Shown in pieces: positions 26,028-34,947 of a stretch of 64,000 nucleotides of DNA. Origin of the DNA: Hyphomonadaceae bacterium. GTDB taxonomy: Bacteria > Pseudomonadota > Alphaproteobacteria > Caulobacterales > Aquidulcibacteraceae. The translations under genes and the position numbers were made by a program. The stretch is from assembly GCA_016791425.1 (NCBI GenBank), contig JAEUMQ010000023.1, positions 146,758-210,757 on the forward strand. Reading direction: 5' to 3'. The first letter of the stretch is position 1, and each line of letters opens with the position of its first letter. The notes below the pieces were generated by a model. It did no database searches. It was not told where the DNA came from and saw only the letters and a list, made by a program, of their open reading frames with translations.

Positions 26028-28334
26028 CTAGAAGTGCGCGCCCAGGCGCAGGCCAAGCGTGCGCGGCGGGCGAAGCGTGCCGACCTGGAATGAGCCGAAC
26101 GGCGGCTGAAAGGTGTTGGCGATCACGGTCTCGTCGGTGAGATTGCTGGCGAACGCGCTGAGGAAATAACGATCGTCGGCCGGCGTCCAGGTGAGCGCGG
26201 CGTCGATCGACCAATAGGCGCCTTGATATTCCAGGGGCGTGAAATCGAGCCCGGTCAGCATCCGCGATTGATAGTGCGCGCGGGCCTCGGCGACCACGGC
26301 GCCCTTCGCGCCGATGGGAATTGTCTGCTCGGCGGCGAGGTTGAGCGTCCATTCAGGCGCATAGGGCGCGCGCTTGCCCGCGCAATCGACGCGGAAACCC
26401 GCAGCGCCGGGCGCGACCGCGCAGCCGGAGAGCGGCGGGCCTGAGCTCAAGGGCGTGACGTAGGCGTATTCGTCATAGGTCGCGTCGAGATATTGCGCGT
26501 CGAGGCTGAGCAGCGTGTTGTGCCGCGGAATGACCTGCAGCTCGACCTCGACGCCCTGGATAGAGGCTTGGCCGACATTGTTCGTGCGCAGGTTCGTCAC
26601 GCCGCGGGAATCGAGCGTGATGTGGCTCACCTGCTGATCCTCGTAGCGCCAATGGAAGGCTTCGAGATTCACCTGCAGGCGATCGTCGAGGAAGCGGTTC
26701 TTCGATCCCAGCGTGAACGCCTCCAGGCGCTCGGGACGGAAGACCTGTGAATCGTTGGAAAAGAAGAAGCCGCCCGATTTGAAGCCAGTCTCGTAGCTGG
26801 CGAAGAGCAGGCTTTGCGGCGCCGCCTCCCAGTCGAGCGCGGCGCGCCACGTCGTGCGCGAGAAGTTGGCGGTCTCGTCGGGCAGGATGCGAAAGCCGAC
26901 CGTGAGCGAGCCGTCGGCGGGATTGAAGAACGGGATCGCGTCGAGCGCGCCCGGCGCAAACTGCAGCGGCGGCGTGAGCTGGCTTGCCGGGAAGCGCAGC
27001 GCATTGGGGCAGCGCCCGGTGGGCACCGGCGGGCAGACGCGATTGAAGCTCTGAAACGAGCCCTGAAAGAACTTCTCCTCCTCCGTGTAGCGCGCGCCGA
27101 CGGTCGCGCGGAGGACATCCGTGAATGCATAGGTCACGCGGCCGAAGATCGCGGCGCTCTCCACGCCTGAACGCGGCTGCTGGATGGACATATTGTACTG
27201 GCTGTTCACGGCGAAAAGCGGCACCTCGTTCGTCTCGTCGAAATAATAGGCGCCGACGAGGTAGCGCAGCTTGCGCTCGGGATCGGAAGCAAGTCGCGCC
27301 TCAAAGCTCGTCTGGCGGTCCTCTTCCTGAATGGTGAGCGTCATGCCGGTCGCGGTTCCGACGAGGTCAAGGCGGCTCTCGCGATAGGCGGGGATGAAGG
27401 TGAAGGCGCCGATGGGCGTGCGCCAATCGACTGTCGCGCTCACGCCCCAGAACTGATTGTCCAGGAATTGAGTCGGGGGGATGGGATTGAAGTTGCGGCC
27501 TGCGAGCGCGTGGCGCTGCGCGGCATAGAAGGCCGCACTCTGCGGCGAGGAAATCCCGAAGCGATTGTCCGGATCCAGACCAATCGGCATCGAGCCGGGC
27601 CCGCGGCCGCCCTGGTCGAAATAGTCGGTGACGATGCTGATCGCAAGGTCGTCGTTGGGCTCTAGCTGGAAGGACAGTCGGGTCGCCCAATCGTCCTGGT
27701 CGTCGGTCCCGTCGGCCATGTAACCGTCATGGCGCACGCGCACGCCCGCGGCGCGGAGCGCAGCGACGTCGCCCAACGGAATATTGAGCGCACCCTCGAC
27801 GCGCAGGGATTCGTGCTCGCCATAGGCGGCGGCGAGCTCGCCGCTCCAGTCGCCGAGTTCGGGGCGTCGCGGCAGCACGTTGACGGCGCCGCCGGTAGCG
27901 TTGCGGCCATAGAGCGTGCCTTGCGGTCCCTTGAGGATCTCAATGCGCTCCAGATCGTAGAAGAAGCCGGTGGTGGAGGATGCGCGACCGACGAAGACGC
28001 CATTGAAATTGAATGCGACCGCCGCATCGGAGAGCGCGTTGCCGTTGAAGTTGCCGACGCCGCGCAGATAGAAGACCGAATAGGGCGCGGTGATCGAAGC
28101 CGATTGCAGCGCCGGCGCCAGATGGGTGAGCTCCTGCGGCTTGGATACGCCCGCGTCGCGCAAGAGATCGCCGGAGAGGACTGTCACGGCAGCCGGGGCG
28201 CGCTGCAAGTTTTCCCGCTCGCGCTGGGCGGTGATCACAATCTCGGGAAGACCGGCGACAGGCGCCTCAGGCTCCTGCGCGGAGGCAGGCGCAACCAACA
28301 GGAGCACACCCGCTGCTGCAACCCAGGTCTTCAT
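26028..28334 (-). CDS. TonB-dependent receptor (768 aa)
   Basis: This is an outer-membrane transporter of the usual medium size. A signal peptide of about 19 residues (VAAAGVLLLVAPASAQ) is followed by a TonB-box-like LPEIVITAQRERENLQ, a plug with GVGNFNGNALSDAAVAF and LKGPQGTLYGRNATGGAVNV, and a barrel ending in a terminal Phe (LGLRLGAHF). It belongs to a different subgroup from the two large receptors (the FIG-like, pesticin/siderophore-type plug). It converges on the metallo-beta-lactamase-fold gene and is followed upstream by nothing co-directional except the cyclase gene 24 bases before it. Confidence 0.92.
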   Translation of the reverse strand: MKTWVAAAGVLLLVAPASAQEPEAPVAGLPEIVITAQRERENLQRAPAAVTVLSGDLLRDAGVSKPQELTHLAPALQSASITAPYSVFYLRGVGNFNGNALSDAAVAFNFNGVFVGRASSTTGFFYDLERIEILKGPQGTLYGRNATGGAVNVLPRRPELGDWSGELAAAYGEHESLRVEGALNIPLGDVAALRAAGVRVRHDGYMADGTDDQDDWATRLSFQLEPNDDLAISIVTDYFDQGGRGPGSMPIGLDPDNRFGISSPQSAAFYAAQRHALAGRNFNPIPPTQFLDNQFWGVSATVDWRTPIGAFTFIPAYRESRLDLVGTATGMTLTIQEEDRQTSFEARLASDPERKLRYLVGAYYFDETNEVPLFAVNSQYNMSIQQPRSGVESAAIFGRVTYAFTDVLRATVGARYTEEEKFFQGSFQSFNRVCPPVPTGRCPNALRFPASQLTPPLQFAPGALDAIPFFNPADGSLTVGFRILPDETANFSRTTWRAALDWEAAPQSLLFASYETGFKSGGFFFSNDSQVFRPERLEAFTLGSKNRFLDDRLQVNLEAFHWRYEDQQVSHITLDSRGVTNLRTNNVGQASIQGVEVELQVIPRHNTLLSLDAQYLDATYDEYAYVTPLSSGPPLSGCAVAPGAAGFRVDCAGKRAPYAPEWTLNLAAEQTIPIGAKGAVVAEARAHYQSRMLTGLDFTPLEYQGAYWSIDAALTWTPADDRYFLSAFASNLTDETVIANTFQPPFGSFQVGTLRPPRTLGLRLGAHF

Positions 28335-28357
28335 GCGCCGCCCCCACTCCCCTGCCG

Positions 28358-30430
28358 CTAGTTGGCACGCGCAGCCTCAGCCTGACAATTATACGGCAAG
28401 AGCGGGTCAACGCAAAAGTCCGGCCATTCTCCGGTTTCGGACCAATAGTCCACGAGCCCAATCTTCTTTGCCAGCGCCATGAACCGGACATCGTGCATCA
28501 TCGCCCGGCCGGGCCCAAGAAACAGGAAGAAGTGGCTGGCGCCGAACACAGGTTGCGCCACCGGCGAGCGAAGGCGCTCAAAGAACGCATCGGCCAGAGC
28601 GAAGGCGATGTCGCGCTCATCGACCCGAGAGGCCGCGGATATCGCGCGAGGCATGTCGAACTGTCCGGCTCTCGCCAGACTGGCGATATTCTCCACCGCC
28701 GCGCGAAGCTGCGCGCGCTGGCCGCTGTTGCGCGCGAGAAGATAGCGGCGCCAAGCGTCGCGCATGGGCGTCTCCATCCGCACCGGCGCTCCAGGCGAGT
28801 CGAGGAGCGCCAGCGCCTGCTCCGGCGCCTCATTGAGGGCCGCATTGTTGAAGCGGTTGAACCAGGCGGAGGGGGAATTCGGCCAAACCCGCGAAAGCCG
28901 TTCGCGCAGCTCGACGGCCTCGGACATATTCCCGGTCGCGGAAAGGACCGGCACGACACCGCTCCAATAGCTCGGCGAAAGCGGGTCGAGGGCGATCGCG
29001 CGGCGCATGAAGCCCAGCGCGTCCGACATCCGCCCCAGCTCGGCGAGCAGACTGCCCTGAAAGTAATTCGCCTCGGCCGACGTGGGATCATTGGCGAGCG
29101 CGCGGGATATGAGCTCCTGGCGCCCCTTGCGATCGTCCCAAGGCAGCAGCAGCGAAAGCGCGAGATCGGTCTCGGCGTTGCGACTGTCCAGACGGCGCGC
29201 CCGTTCTGCGGCGGCGCGCGCTTCTTCGCGCAGCGGCGCCGCGCGATCAGGCGGGATATTGCGGCTCGCGAGCGCGCTCGCCATCGCCAACATGGACCAG
29301 CCGCGCGAGAAGGCAGGAGCGCGCTCGGTAACCTGACGGGCAGCCTCGTACATTTCGTCAGGGCCGCGGTCGAAGCGCTGCACGCGATCGCAGGCGCGCA
29401 GGAAGATCGACAGGGTCTGTGCATCGATCTCGCCTTCGCTGGGGCGGCGCGAGACGAGGGCGCACCGCAGTACGTCGGCGACATGCGCAGCGACCTGCTC
29501 CTGCAGGCTCGTGCTTTCGGCGGCCGCGCGGCGGTATTCATTCGACCAGAGCGTGACGTTCACCCGCGCATCGATGACGTGCATGCTGACGAGGAGGTCC
29601 TCGCGATCTCTTCTCACCGATCCATCGAGCACGAAGGCGGCCCCGATGCGGCGCGCGGCGGCTTTCATCTCGGGGCCGCGGAACGCCTGCCGATCGGCGT
29701 TCGCGATGGCCTGGAGATTGTTCACGCTCATGACGGAGACGATCTGCCCGGCGAGCCCGTCGGCGAACGGCTGAAGCGACGCATCTCCAGGGGTGGAGAA
29801 TTCGAGCACGGCAACGCGCTCGGCGCGAGATTGACGCAGAAGCGCCGGCGCAAGCGCCGCGACGCCGACCAGTGCGACGATCACCAGTCCGGCCGCCCAA
29901 AGCGCCGCGCGCTTGGGCCAACGAAGCGCCTTTCCGCCCCATGGCGCCGCGAGCGCGAACATCTCGACGCGCTCGTCCATCTTGTCGAGCTTGATGGTTC
30001 CGCGTGAGGTGAAACGGACGCCGCCCGGCGCGGGCAGAGCGCGGACGACCTCCCTGGAAAGGCGGAACTCGCCGGGGTCGGCGAGTTCGCGCAGACGCGC
30101 AGCGACATTCACGCCGCGCCCAAGCAGGTCTCCGCCCGGGGCTTCGTGCACCTCGCCGAGGTGAAGGCCGATGCGAAGTGGGATTCGGGTCTCGGCGAGG
30201 AGCGCCTCGCTGAAGGCGAGCGCGCCTGAGGCAGAGGGGAATTCCAGCATGAAGCCGTCGCCGGCAGTGTTGAAGACGCGCCCGCCATGCGTCGCGGCGC
30301 CATCGCTAACCCGCTGGCGAAGTGCAGAGATTTCGCGAATGGCGAGGGTCTCGTCCCGTTCGCTTTGGCGCGAAAAGCCGACCGCATCCACAGCGACGAT
30401 CGTGGCCAGCTTCCGTATGTCGCCGCCCAT
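28358..30430 (-). CDS. Class III nucleotide cyclase-domain protein with TPR repeats
   Basis: About 690 residues. A class III cyclase domain occupies roughly 5-170: metal Asp residues D15 (VAVDAVGFS) and D58 (TAGDGFM), and GVNVAARL supplying the transition-state Asn and Arg. The usual substrate Lys before the second Asp is Asn (N54, VFNTAGDG), as in a common TPR-linked branch. One membrane helix (about 185-210) precedes a periplasm-type middle domain with FADGLAGQIV and a helical TPR-like region from about 330 to 560. ATG 30430 is preferred over a TTG two codons earlier. It likely makes cAMP in response to an unknown signal, though activity is not certain. Confidence 0.8.
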   Translation of the reverse strand: MGGDIRKLATIVAVDAVGFSRQSERDETLAIREISALRQRVSDGAATHGGRVFNTAGDGFMLEFPSASGALAFSEALLAETRIPLRIGLHLGEVHEAPGGDLLGRGVNVAARLRELADPGEFRLSREVVRALPAPGGVRFTSRGTIKLDKMDERVEMFALAAPWGGKALRWPKRAALWAAGLVIVALVGVAALAPALLRQSRAERVAVLEFSTPGDASLQPFADGLAGQIVSVMSVNNLQAIANADRQAFRGPEMKAAARRIGAAFVLDGSVRRDREDLLVSMHVIDARVNVTLWSNEYRRAAAESTSLQEQVAAHVADVLRCALVSRRPSEGEIDAQTLSIFLRACDRVQRFDRGPDEMYEAARQVTERAPAFSRGWSMLAMASALASRNIPPDRAAPLREEARAAAERARRLDSRNAETDLALSLLLPWDDRKGRQELISRALANDPTSAEANYFQGSLLAELGRMSDALGFMRRAIALDPLSPSYWSGVVPVLSATGNMSEAVELRERLSRVWPNSPSAWFNRFNNAALNEAPEQALALLDSPGAPVRMETPMRDAWRRYLLARNSGQRAQLRAAVENIASLARAGQFDMPRAISAASRVDERDIAFALADAFFERLRSPVAQPVFGASHFFLFLGPGRAMMHDVRFMALAKKIGLVDYWSETGEWPDFCVDPLLPYNCQAEAARAN

Positions 30431-30608
30431 CGCCAAGCTCCCGGCCTCCCTTTGTTTCCGGCCTCCTTATGAAGGTTGATCGAGGCGGAGGCCGTCTTCT
30501 TAGCAGGTTCATCCCGCACGACCGCGGCAATATCTCGCCTCACGGCCGCGTGATCCCAGGGGACCCGTGCGTCTGCTGTTCCATGGAAAGCTGCGTCGCG
30601 GCGGGCGC

Positions 30609-30699
30609 TGGCGGAGACGCAGGGATTCGAACCCTGGATACCCGGTTAAGGTATAACGCCTTAGCAAGGCGCCGCCTTCAGCCACTCGGCCACGTCTCC
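30609..30699 (-). tRNA. tRNA-Ser (anticodon GCU)
   Basis: On the minus strand a 7-pair acceptor stem (GGAGACG with CGTCTCC) encloses a D-arm (GGCCGAGTGGCTGAAGGC), an anticodon loop CTTGCTAAG with anticodon GCT, a long variable arm as in class II tRNAs and a T-arm with GGTTCGAATCC. A discriminator G and encoded CCA follow (30612-30609). It decodes AGC/AGU serine codons. Confidence 0.95.
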
Positions 30700-30906
30700 A
30701 GCTCCGATTGGCTTAACCCCGGCCGGGCCATCCGATCAAGCCACACTACTATATAGGAGGCCCCGGAACCGCCCTACGGGGCCCCCGCTCCCACGCCGGC
30801 GCGGTAAATCCCGTTCATCGTCAACGCCGACGCGTTCTGCCCGGCGCGCCTTCGGCACGCCCCTTGCGCGAGCAGCCCCGGAACGACCACCGATACGGGG
30901 CGAGAG

Positions 30907-32463
30907 ATGGGCCAAGCAGCCGGCGCGACGTCATCCGGCGCCAAAACGGGGCGCCAGGAGGGAGCTTTTCGTTGGCGGACGCTCGTGCGTCCGCTGGCGC
31001 CGCAGCCTGAGACCCAGGCGCAGGCGCGCCGCACCCGCGCCTTTCCGGAGTTCGCCCCGACCAAGGGCGGGATCCCGCCGGTCCTGACCTCCCGGCTGCT
31101 CGCCGGGATCGACTGGACCCTGCTCGCCGTCGCTTTCGCAGCGGCGGCACAGTTTTCCTACGCCCTGCCGGTGCAGGACCTGAAGCTCGGCGCGGCGATC
31201 TCGCTCGCCTGGGTGCTCCTGCTCCTCAAGGTCGGGCTGTGGCTCGTGCAAGCCTACGCCCCGGGCGCGGGCCTCAAGCATGCCGAGCGCGCGCTTGGCG
31301 GTCTGGCGCTCGGCGCCCTCGCCGGCCTCGCCGCCTCCGCCTTCTTTGCGCCGGACGACCGCTCGGCCATCGCGCTTGCGGTCATCCTGCCGGTCACCGC
31401 GCTCGCGATGACGCTCGCGCACGCAGGCGCCTTCTGGCTGATCGGCCGCGCCGAGCGCGCCGGCGCCAACGCGGAAACCGCCATCATCGTCGGCGCCACC
31501 GCGGCCGCCAGCCGGCTCATCACGCGCGCGCGCATCAACGGATCGCTGCGCGTCGTCGCGGTCGTCGATGACCGCATCCGCCGCGCGCCCGCGCGCGTGG
31601 AGAGCGTGCCTGTCGCCGGCAACGTCAACGATCTCATGAGCTGGGAGCGGCTCCCGGACGTCGATCGCATCATCGTGGCGTTCGACGCCGGCGGCGATGC
31701 GCGGGCGCGCGACATCGTGCATCGCCTGCGCTCACTGCCGCAGCGCGTCGATCTGGCCATCGACGTCAAGCCGCAGGGCAACAACATGGACCGCCGCCTC
31801 GACGCAGCGGCCTCCATCGCCTGCATCTCCGGCGGCTATGTTCAACCCGGCCTCTCGCTGGCCAAGCGCGCGTTCGACGTCGCGATGGGCGCGCTCATGC
31901 TCTGCGCATTCATGCCGCTGATGACGCTCATCGCCATCGCGATCAAGCTCGACAGCCGCGGGCCCGTGCTCTTCATGCAATCGCGCCACGGCCTCAACAA
32001 CCGCGTCATCAAGGTGTTCAAGTTCCGCACGATGCGGCATGAGCCGAAGGCGACCCAGCAAGGCGTGCTCGCGCAGACGAAGCACAAGGACCCGCGCATC
32101 ACGCGCATCGGCGGGTTCCTGCGCGCCACCAGCCTCGATGAGCTGCCGCAGCTCTTCAACGTCCTCAAGGGCGACATGTCGCTCGTCGGCCCGCGCCCGC
32201 ACGCGATCAACATGCGCGCGGCCGGCGACACCCCGCTCGACCGGGTCACGCACGAATACGCGCACCGCCACCGCGTGCGTCCGGGCCTCACCGGCTGGGC
32301 GCAGGTGAACGGCTCGCGCGGGCCGATCGAATCCCCCGAAGCCGTTCGCGAGCGCGTCCGCCTCGATCTGGAATACATCCACAACGCATCGGTCTGGCTC
32401 GACCTCTGGATCATGATGCGCACGGTTCCCGCCCTCCTGGGCGACAAGCAGTGCACGCGTTGA
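30907..32463 (+). CDS. Polyprenyl-phosphate sugar-1-phosphate transferase (exopolysaccharide initiation)
   Basis: This 518-residue membrane enzyme starts a polysaccharide chain by moving a hexose-1-phosphate to undecaprenyl phosphate. It has four to five N-terminal membrane helices (about 62-185), a CoA-binding-like middle region (about 190-300), then a helix at about 320-345 and the bacterial sugar transferase domain: KFRTMR, SLDELPQLFNVLKGDMSLVGPRP and RPGLTGWAQVNG. It resembles the HfsE/PssY/PssZ type that initiates holdfast synthesis in Caulobacter. A deacetylase-like gene follows 10 bases later. A long charged N-terminus of about 55 residues precedes the membrane part. Confidence 0.87.
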   Translation: MGQAAGATSSGAKTGRQEGAFRWRTLVRPLAPQPETQAQARRTRAFPEFAPTKGGIPPVLTSRLLAGIDWTLLAVAFAAAAQFSYALPVQDLKLGAAISLAWVLLLLKVGLWLVQAYAPGAGLKHAERALGGLALGALAGLAASAFFAPDDRSAIALAVILPVTALAMTLAHAGAFWLIGRAERAGANAETAIIVGATAAASRLITRARINGSLRVVAVVDDRIRRAPARVESVPVAGNVNDLMSWERLPDVDRIIVAFDAGGDARARDIVHRLRSLPQRVDLAIDVKPQGNNMDRRLDAAASIACISGGYVQPGLSLAKRAFDVAMGALMLCAFMPLMTLIAIAIKLDSRGPVLFMQSRHGLNNRVIKVFKFRTMRHEPKATQQGVLAQTKHKDPRITRIGGFLRATSLDELPQLFNVLKGDMSLVGPRPHAINMRAAGDTPLDRVTHEYAHRHRVRPGLTGWAQVNGSRGPIESPEAVRERVRLDLEYIHNASVWLDLWIMMRTVPALLGDKQCTR

Positions 32464-32473
32464 GGAGCGCGAC

Positions 32474-33232
32474 ATGAGAACCAACGACACCCATCTCGGC
32501 GACAAGATCGGTCGCGGCCTGGTGCGCGCAAGCTGCGCCAGGCCCGCCCATGTCGATCTGGAGCGAGCCATCCTCTCAGTCACGTTCGACGGGTTCACCC
32601 GATCGGCGGCCACCACCGGCGCAGCTTCGCTCGAGCGGTTCTATGCGCGCGGCACCTTCTACGCCGCGTGCGGGCTCATGGGCGCCGCCGCCGACGGCCC
32701 CTCGTTCACGGCGGAAGACGCCAAGCGTCTTGAAGCGGCCGGCCATGAGATCGGCTGCCACACCTATTCCTTCCTCGACTGCATGAAGGCGCCAGCCAAC
32801 GAAGTACTCGAGGAATGCGGCCGTAACGCCATCGAGCTCGCGCTCGCGGGCGCGCAGAAGCCGATGCGCTCGATCGCGTTCCCGTTCGGCGAGCCCAGCG
32901 GGCGCCTGAAGCGCGATCTGCCGGAAGATTTCGTGGCCGGCCGCGGCCAGACACCGGGGTTGAACAGCGGCCGGGTGGACATGGCTCAGCTCAAGTCCTT
33001 CCCCGTCGGGGGCTGGGACAACATGGAGCCGCTCGTGCTCATGCTCGACAAGGCCGCGCGCACGGGCGCGTGGATGATCGTGCACATGCAGGATCTGGCG
33101 ATCGACTCCTCGGCAGGCTCAGGCACGCCGACCGGCGTGCTCGGCGCGCTGCTGCGGCGCGCGTGCGAGCTCAAGGTGGACATCCTGCCGGTCGGGGAAG
33201 CCGCCGATATCATTCTCGCGGATCAAGAATAG
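32474..33232 (+). CDS. Polysaccharide deacetylase family protein (HfsH-like) with altered active site
   Basis: At 252 residues it has the NodB-homology layout of holdfast-type deacetylases: SVTFDGFTRSA (35-45), AAGHEIGCHTYSF (88-100), SIAFPFGEPSGR (133-144) and MIVHMQDL (201-208). In active enzymes motif 1 has two Asp (TFDD) and motif 2 has two His four apart (HTxxH). Here motif 1 is D39-G40 and motif 2 is H96...F100, so one metal Asp and one metal His are replaced. It follows the glycosyltransferase by 10 bases with GGAG before its ATG. Reduced or no catalysis is inferred. Confidence 0.82.
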   Translation: MRTNDTHLGDKIGRGLVRASCARPAHVDLERAILSVTFDGFTRSAATTGAASLERFYARGTFYAACGLMGAAADGPSFTAEDAKRLEAAGHEIGCHTYSFLDCMKAPANEVLEECGRNAIELALAGAQKPMRSIAFPFGEPSGRLKRDLPEDFVAGRGQTPGLNSGRVDMAQLKSFPVGGWDNMEPLVLMLDKAARTGAWMIVHMQDLAIDSSAGSGTPTGVLGALLRRACELKVDILPVGEAADIILADQE

Positions 33233-33301
33233 GACAACGGGACGTTACTCCCCTCGCACGCTTCTTGCTCACGAAGAAGCAATCCTAGCGAGGGAATGAC
33301 A

Positions 33302-33421
33302 ATGTCGAACAGTGTGTTTGCGGCGTTCGCCATGATGATCGTCGTCGGCTTCGCGGGATGCGCCGCCACCACGCAGGTGCGCGAGGCGGCCGCCGCCGCG
33401 CAACAGCAGAAGCAACCATAG
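33302..33421 (+). CDS. Very small lipoprotein, 39 aa
   Basis: A short gene with GAGGG before the ATG encodes a hydrophobic segment with a lipobox-like FAGC at residues 17-20 and an Ala/Gln-rich tail (TQVREAAAAAQQQKQP). It fits entericidin-like or other tiny lipoproteins. It lies 69 bases after the deacetylase-like gene and may be in the same transcript. It is too short for a family call. Confidence 0.55.
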   Translation: MSNSVFAAFAMMIVVGFAGCAATTQVREAAAAAQQQKQP

Positions 33422-33464
33422 GATAAAGACACAAAGACGCGGGCGCTCACACCTGTCGCTGCGC

Positions 33465-33740
33465 TCAGTGACGGCGGGAGAGCCACTCGCGCGCGGCGCG
33501 CTGGGCGTCGGCGATCTGGTTCTGGGTCATCTGGTCGGCGAGCTCGCGGCGGCACTCCTTCGCCGCTTCAGAGCCGCGCATCGCCGCGAGGTTGAACCAC
33601 ATGTGCGCGCGCACCAGGTCCACTTCGCCGGTCTGGCCGGTCGAATAGATGAGGCCGAGCTTGTAGAGATCGGTGGGGCAGGCTTCGGGCTGCATGGCGG
33701 CGCCATGCGCCTCCTGGATCTCGGAATCTGTGAACGCCAT
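33465..33740 (-). CDS. Sel1-repeat protein, 91 aa
   Basis: A single Sel1-like unit is visible: LYKLGLIYSTGQTGEVDLVRAHMWFNLAAMRGSEAAKECRRELADQM. The flanking helices (N-terminal acidic, C-terminal ARREWLSRR type) are short. No signal peptide is seen. Sel1 repeats are helical protein-binding modules. GGGGAG precedes the ATG. It converges on the tiny lipoprotein. Confidence 0.75.
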   Translation of the reverse strand: MAFTDSEIQEAHGAAMQPEACPTDLYKLGLIYSTGQTGEVDLVRAHMWFNLAAMRGSEAAKECRRELADQMTQNQIADAQRAAREWLSRRH

Positions 33741-33890
33741 TGTCGCGTACTCCCCTCGTGCAAAAGCGGGAGGGCGCGCGTTATGCGTTCATCCGCCCCG
33801 CCCCACCATGCCGGCGCAATTGCCTGCATGGCGGAAATATGGCGCGGCTATTTTGAAATAGGGTTAAGCCGGAACAGGCGCACACGGATA

Positions 33891-33904
33891 ATCCGCATGC
33901 GGAT
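33891..33904. promoter_or_regulatory. 14-base perfect palindrome in gap before GST stop
   Basis: ATCCGCATGCGGAT lies in the 199-base gap (33741-33939) between two leftward genes, close after the GST stop. It could be a hairpin that ends the GST transcript or a protein-binding site; nothing else stands out in the gap. Confidence 0.35.
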
Positions 33905-33939
33905 GCTTTCGGCGCGGCCATTGTTTCGATGCGCGTCGA

Positions 33940-34704
33940 TTAATTCGCGTTGGCGCGCGCCGCGTCGGCGATCGATTGCGCCGTCTGGCCGAACAAGTTC
34001 TTCACCGTGCTGTTAAGCTCATCCTTGTTCATGTCCGGGATGGCACGGCGCAGCTCGGCGCCGACGGCCGCGCCCTTCTGCACCGCCGGACGGGCGCCCA
34101 CGCGCTCCAGCCATGCGCGGAGGTGCGGGAATGCGGCCACGCTCTCAGGGCCCGCAAGCCTTACCGCACCGTTCACCCACGGCCAGGAAGCCATGTCCGC
34201 AATGGAATATTCACCGGCAAGGAAAGCATTGTCGGCAAGGCGGCGATCGAGCACGCCATAGAGACGGTCAACCTCGTTGGCGAAACGCTTCTGCGCATAT
34301 GCCAGCTGGGCGGGATCCTCGACGAATTTCGGTGCGTAGACCGAAAAGTGGCCGCGCTGGCCGGTCGCGGGGCCGAGATTGGCCATTTGCCAGAAAAGCC
34401 ATTCCTCGACCGCGACGCGCTGGCGTTCATCACCGGGATAGAACTTGCCCGTCTTGCGCCCTAGATATTGCAGGATGGCGCCCGACTCGAAGACCGAGAT
34501 CGGCGCGCCGCCCGGCCCCTCTGGATCGATGATCGCCGGCATGCGGTTGTTCGGGCTGATCTTCAGAAAGTCCGGCTTGAACTGGTCGCCCGCGGAGATG
34601 TTCACCGGCTTCAACGCGTAGGGCAGCGCCATCTCCTCCAGCGCGATGGAGATCTTGAGCCCATTCGGCGTAGGCCAGAAATAGAGTTCGATGGGGTGGG
34701 TCAT
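33940..34704 (-). CDS. Glutathione S-transferase family protein (YfcG/Nu-class-like)
   Basis: This 254-residue protein has a thioredoxin-fold N-domain (about 1-85: WPTPNGLKISIALEEM, NRMPAIIDPEG, FESGAILQYLG) and an all-helical C-domain (about 95-235). The TPN motif at the active site and ESGAI glutathione-binding segment fit the Nu/YfcG class, which acts as disulfide-bond reductases rather than classical detoxifying GSTs. ATG 34704 follows AAGGAG. A 20-residue upstream in-frame extension has no domain content. Confidence 0.88.
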   Translation of the reverse strand: MTHPIELYFWPTPNGLKISIALEEMALPYALKPVNISAGDQFKPDFLKISPNNRMPAIIDPEGPGGAPISVFESGAILQYLGRKTGKFYPGDERQRVAVEEWLFWQMANLGPATGQRGHFSVYAPKFVEDPAQLAYAQKRFANEVDRLYGVLDRRLADNAFLAGEYSIADMASWPWVNGAVRLAGPESVAAFPHLRAWLERVGARPAVQKGAAVGAELRRAIPDMNKDELNSTVKNLFGQTAQSIADAARANAN

Positions 34705-34832
34705 GGTGCGGCTCCTTCGACCAAGATGGCGCGAGCGAAGGGCGTGCGCCATCGCACGGCGCGTTAGAAATTCTGTACCGGCGTTAAGCGGCCTCGCACG
34801 TTCGTGAACAAGTTTCTGCGACGGAAACCCAT

Positions 34833-34849
34833 CTGAACGACCCGTTCAG
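34833..34849. promoter_or_regulatory. Inverted repeat upstream of RcnB-like gene
   Basis: CTGAAC-GACCC-GTTCAG has perfect 6-base arms; a further CTGAGTTCAG follows at 34851-34860. The pair lies in the 243-base divergent gap between GST and the RcnB-like gene, about 100 bases before the latter's ATG. Operator role is inferred only. Confidence 0.35.
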
Positions 34850-34947
34850 GCTGAGTTCAGCCGCGGGGCGCCATCGTCCGGGCGACGAGGGAGCTATCTC
34901 CCGCCGCCGACCGTTGGTTCGGCGGGACAGGATCAAGGAGCCTGCTC

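Noticed and set aside
30765..30789. GGAAC-N16-CGCT before the polysaccharide transferase, as a possible EcfG promoter
   Set aside because: The -10 element has a T-to-C change in the key GTT, and another GGAAC nearby has no partner.
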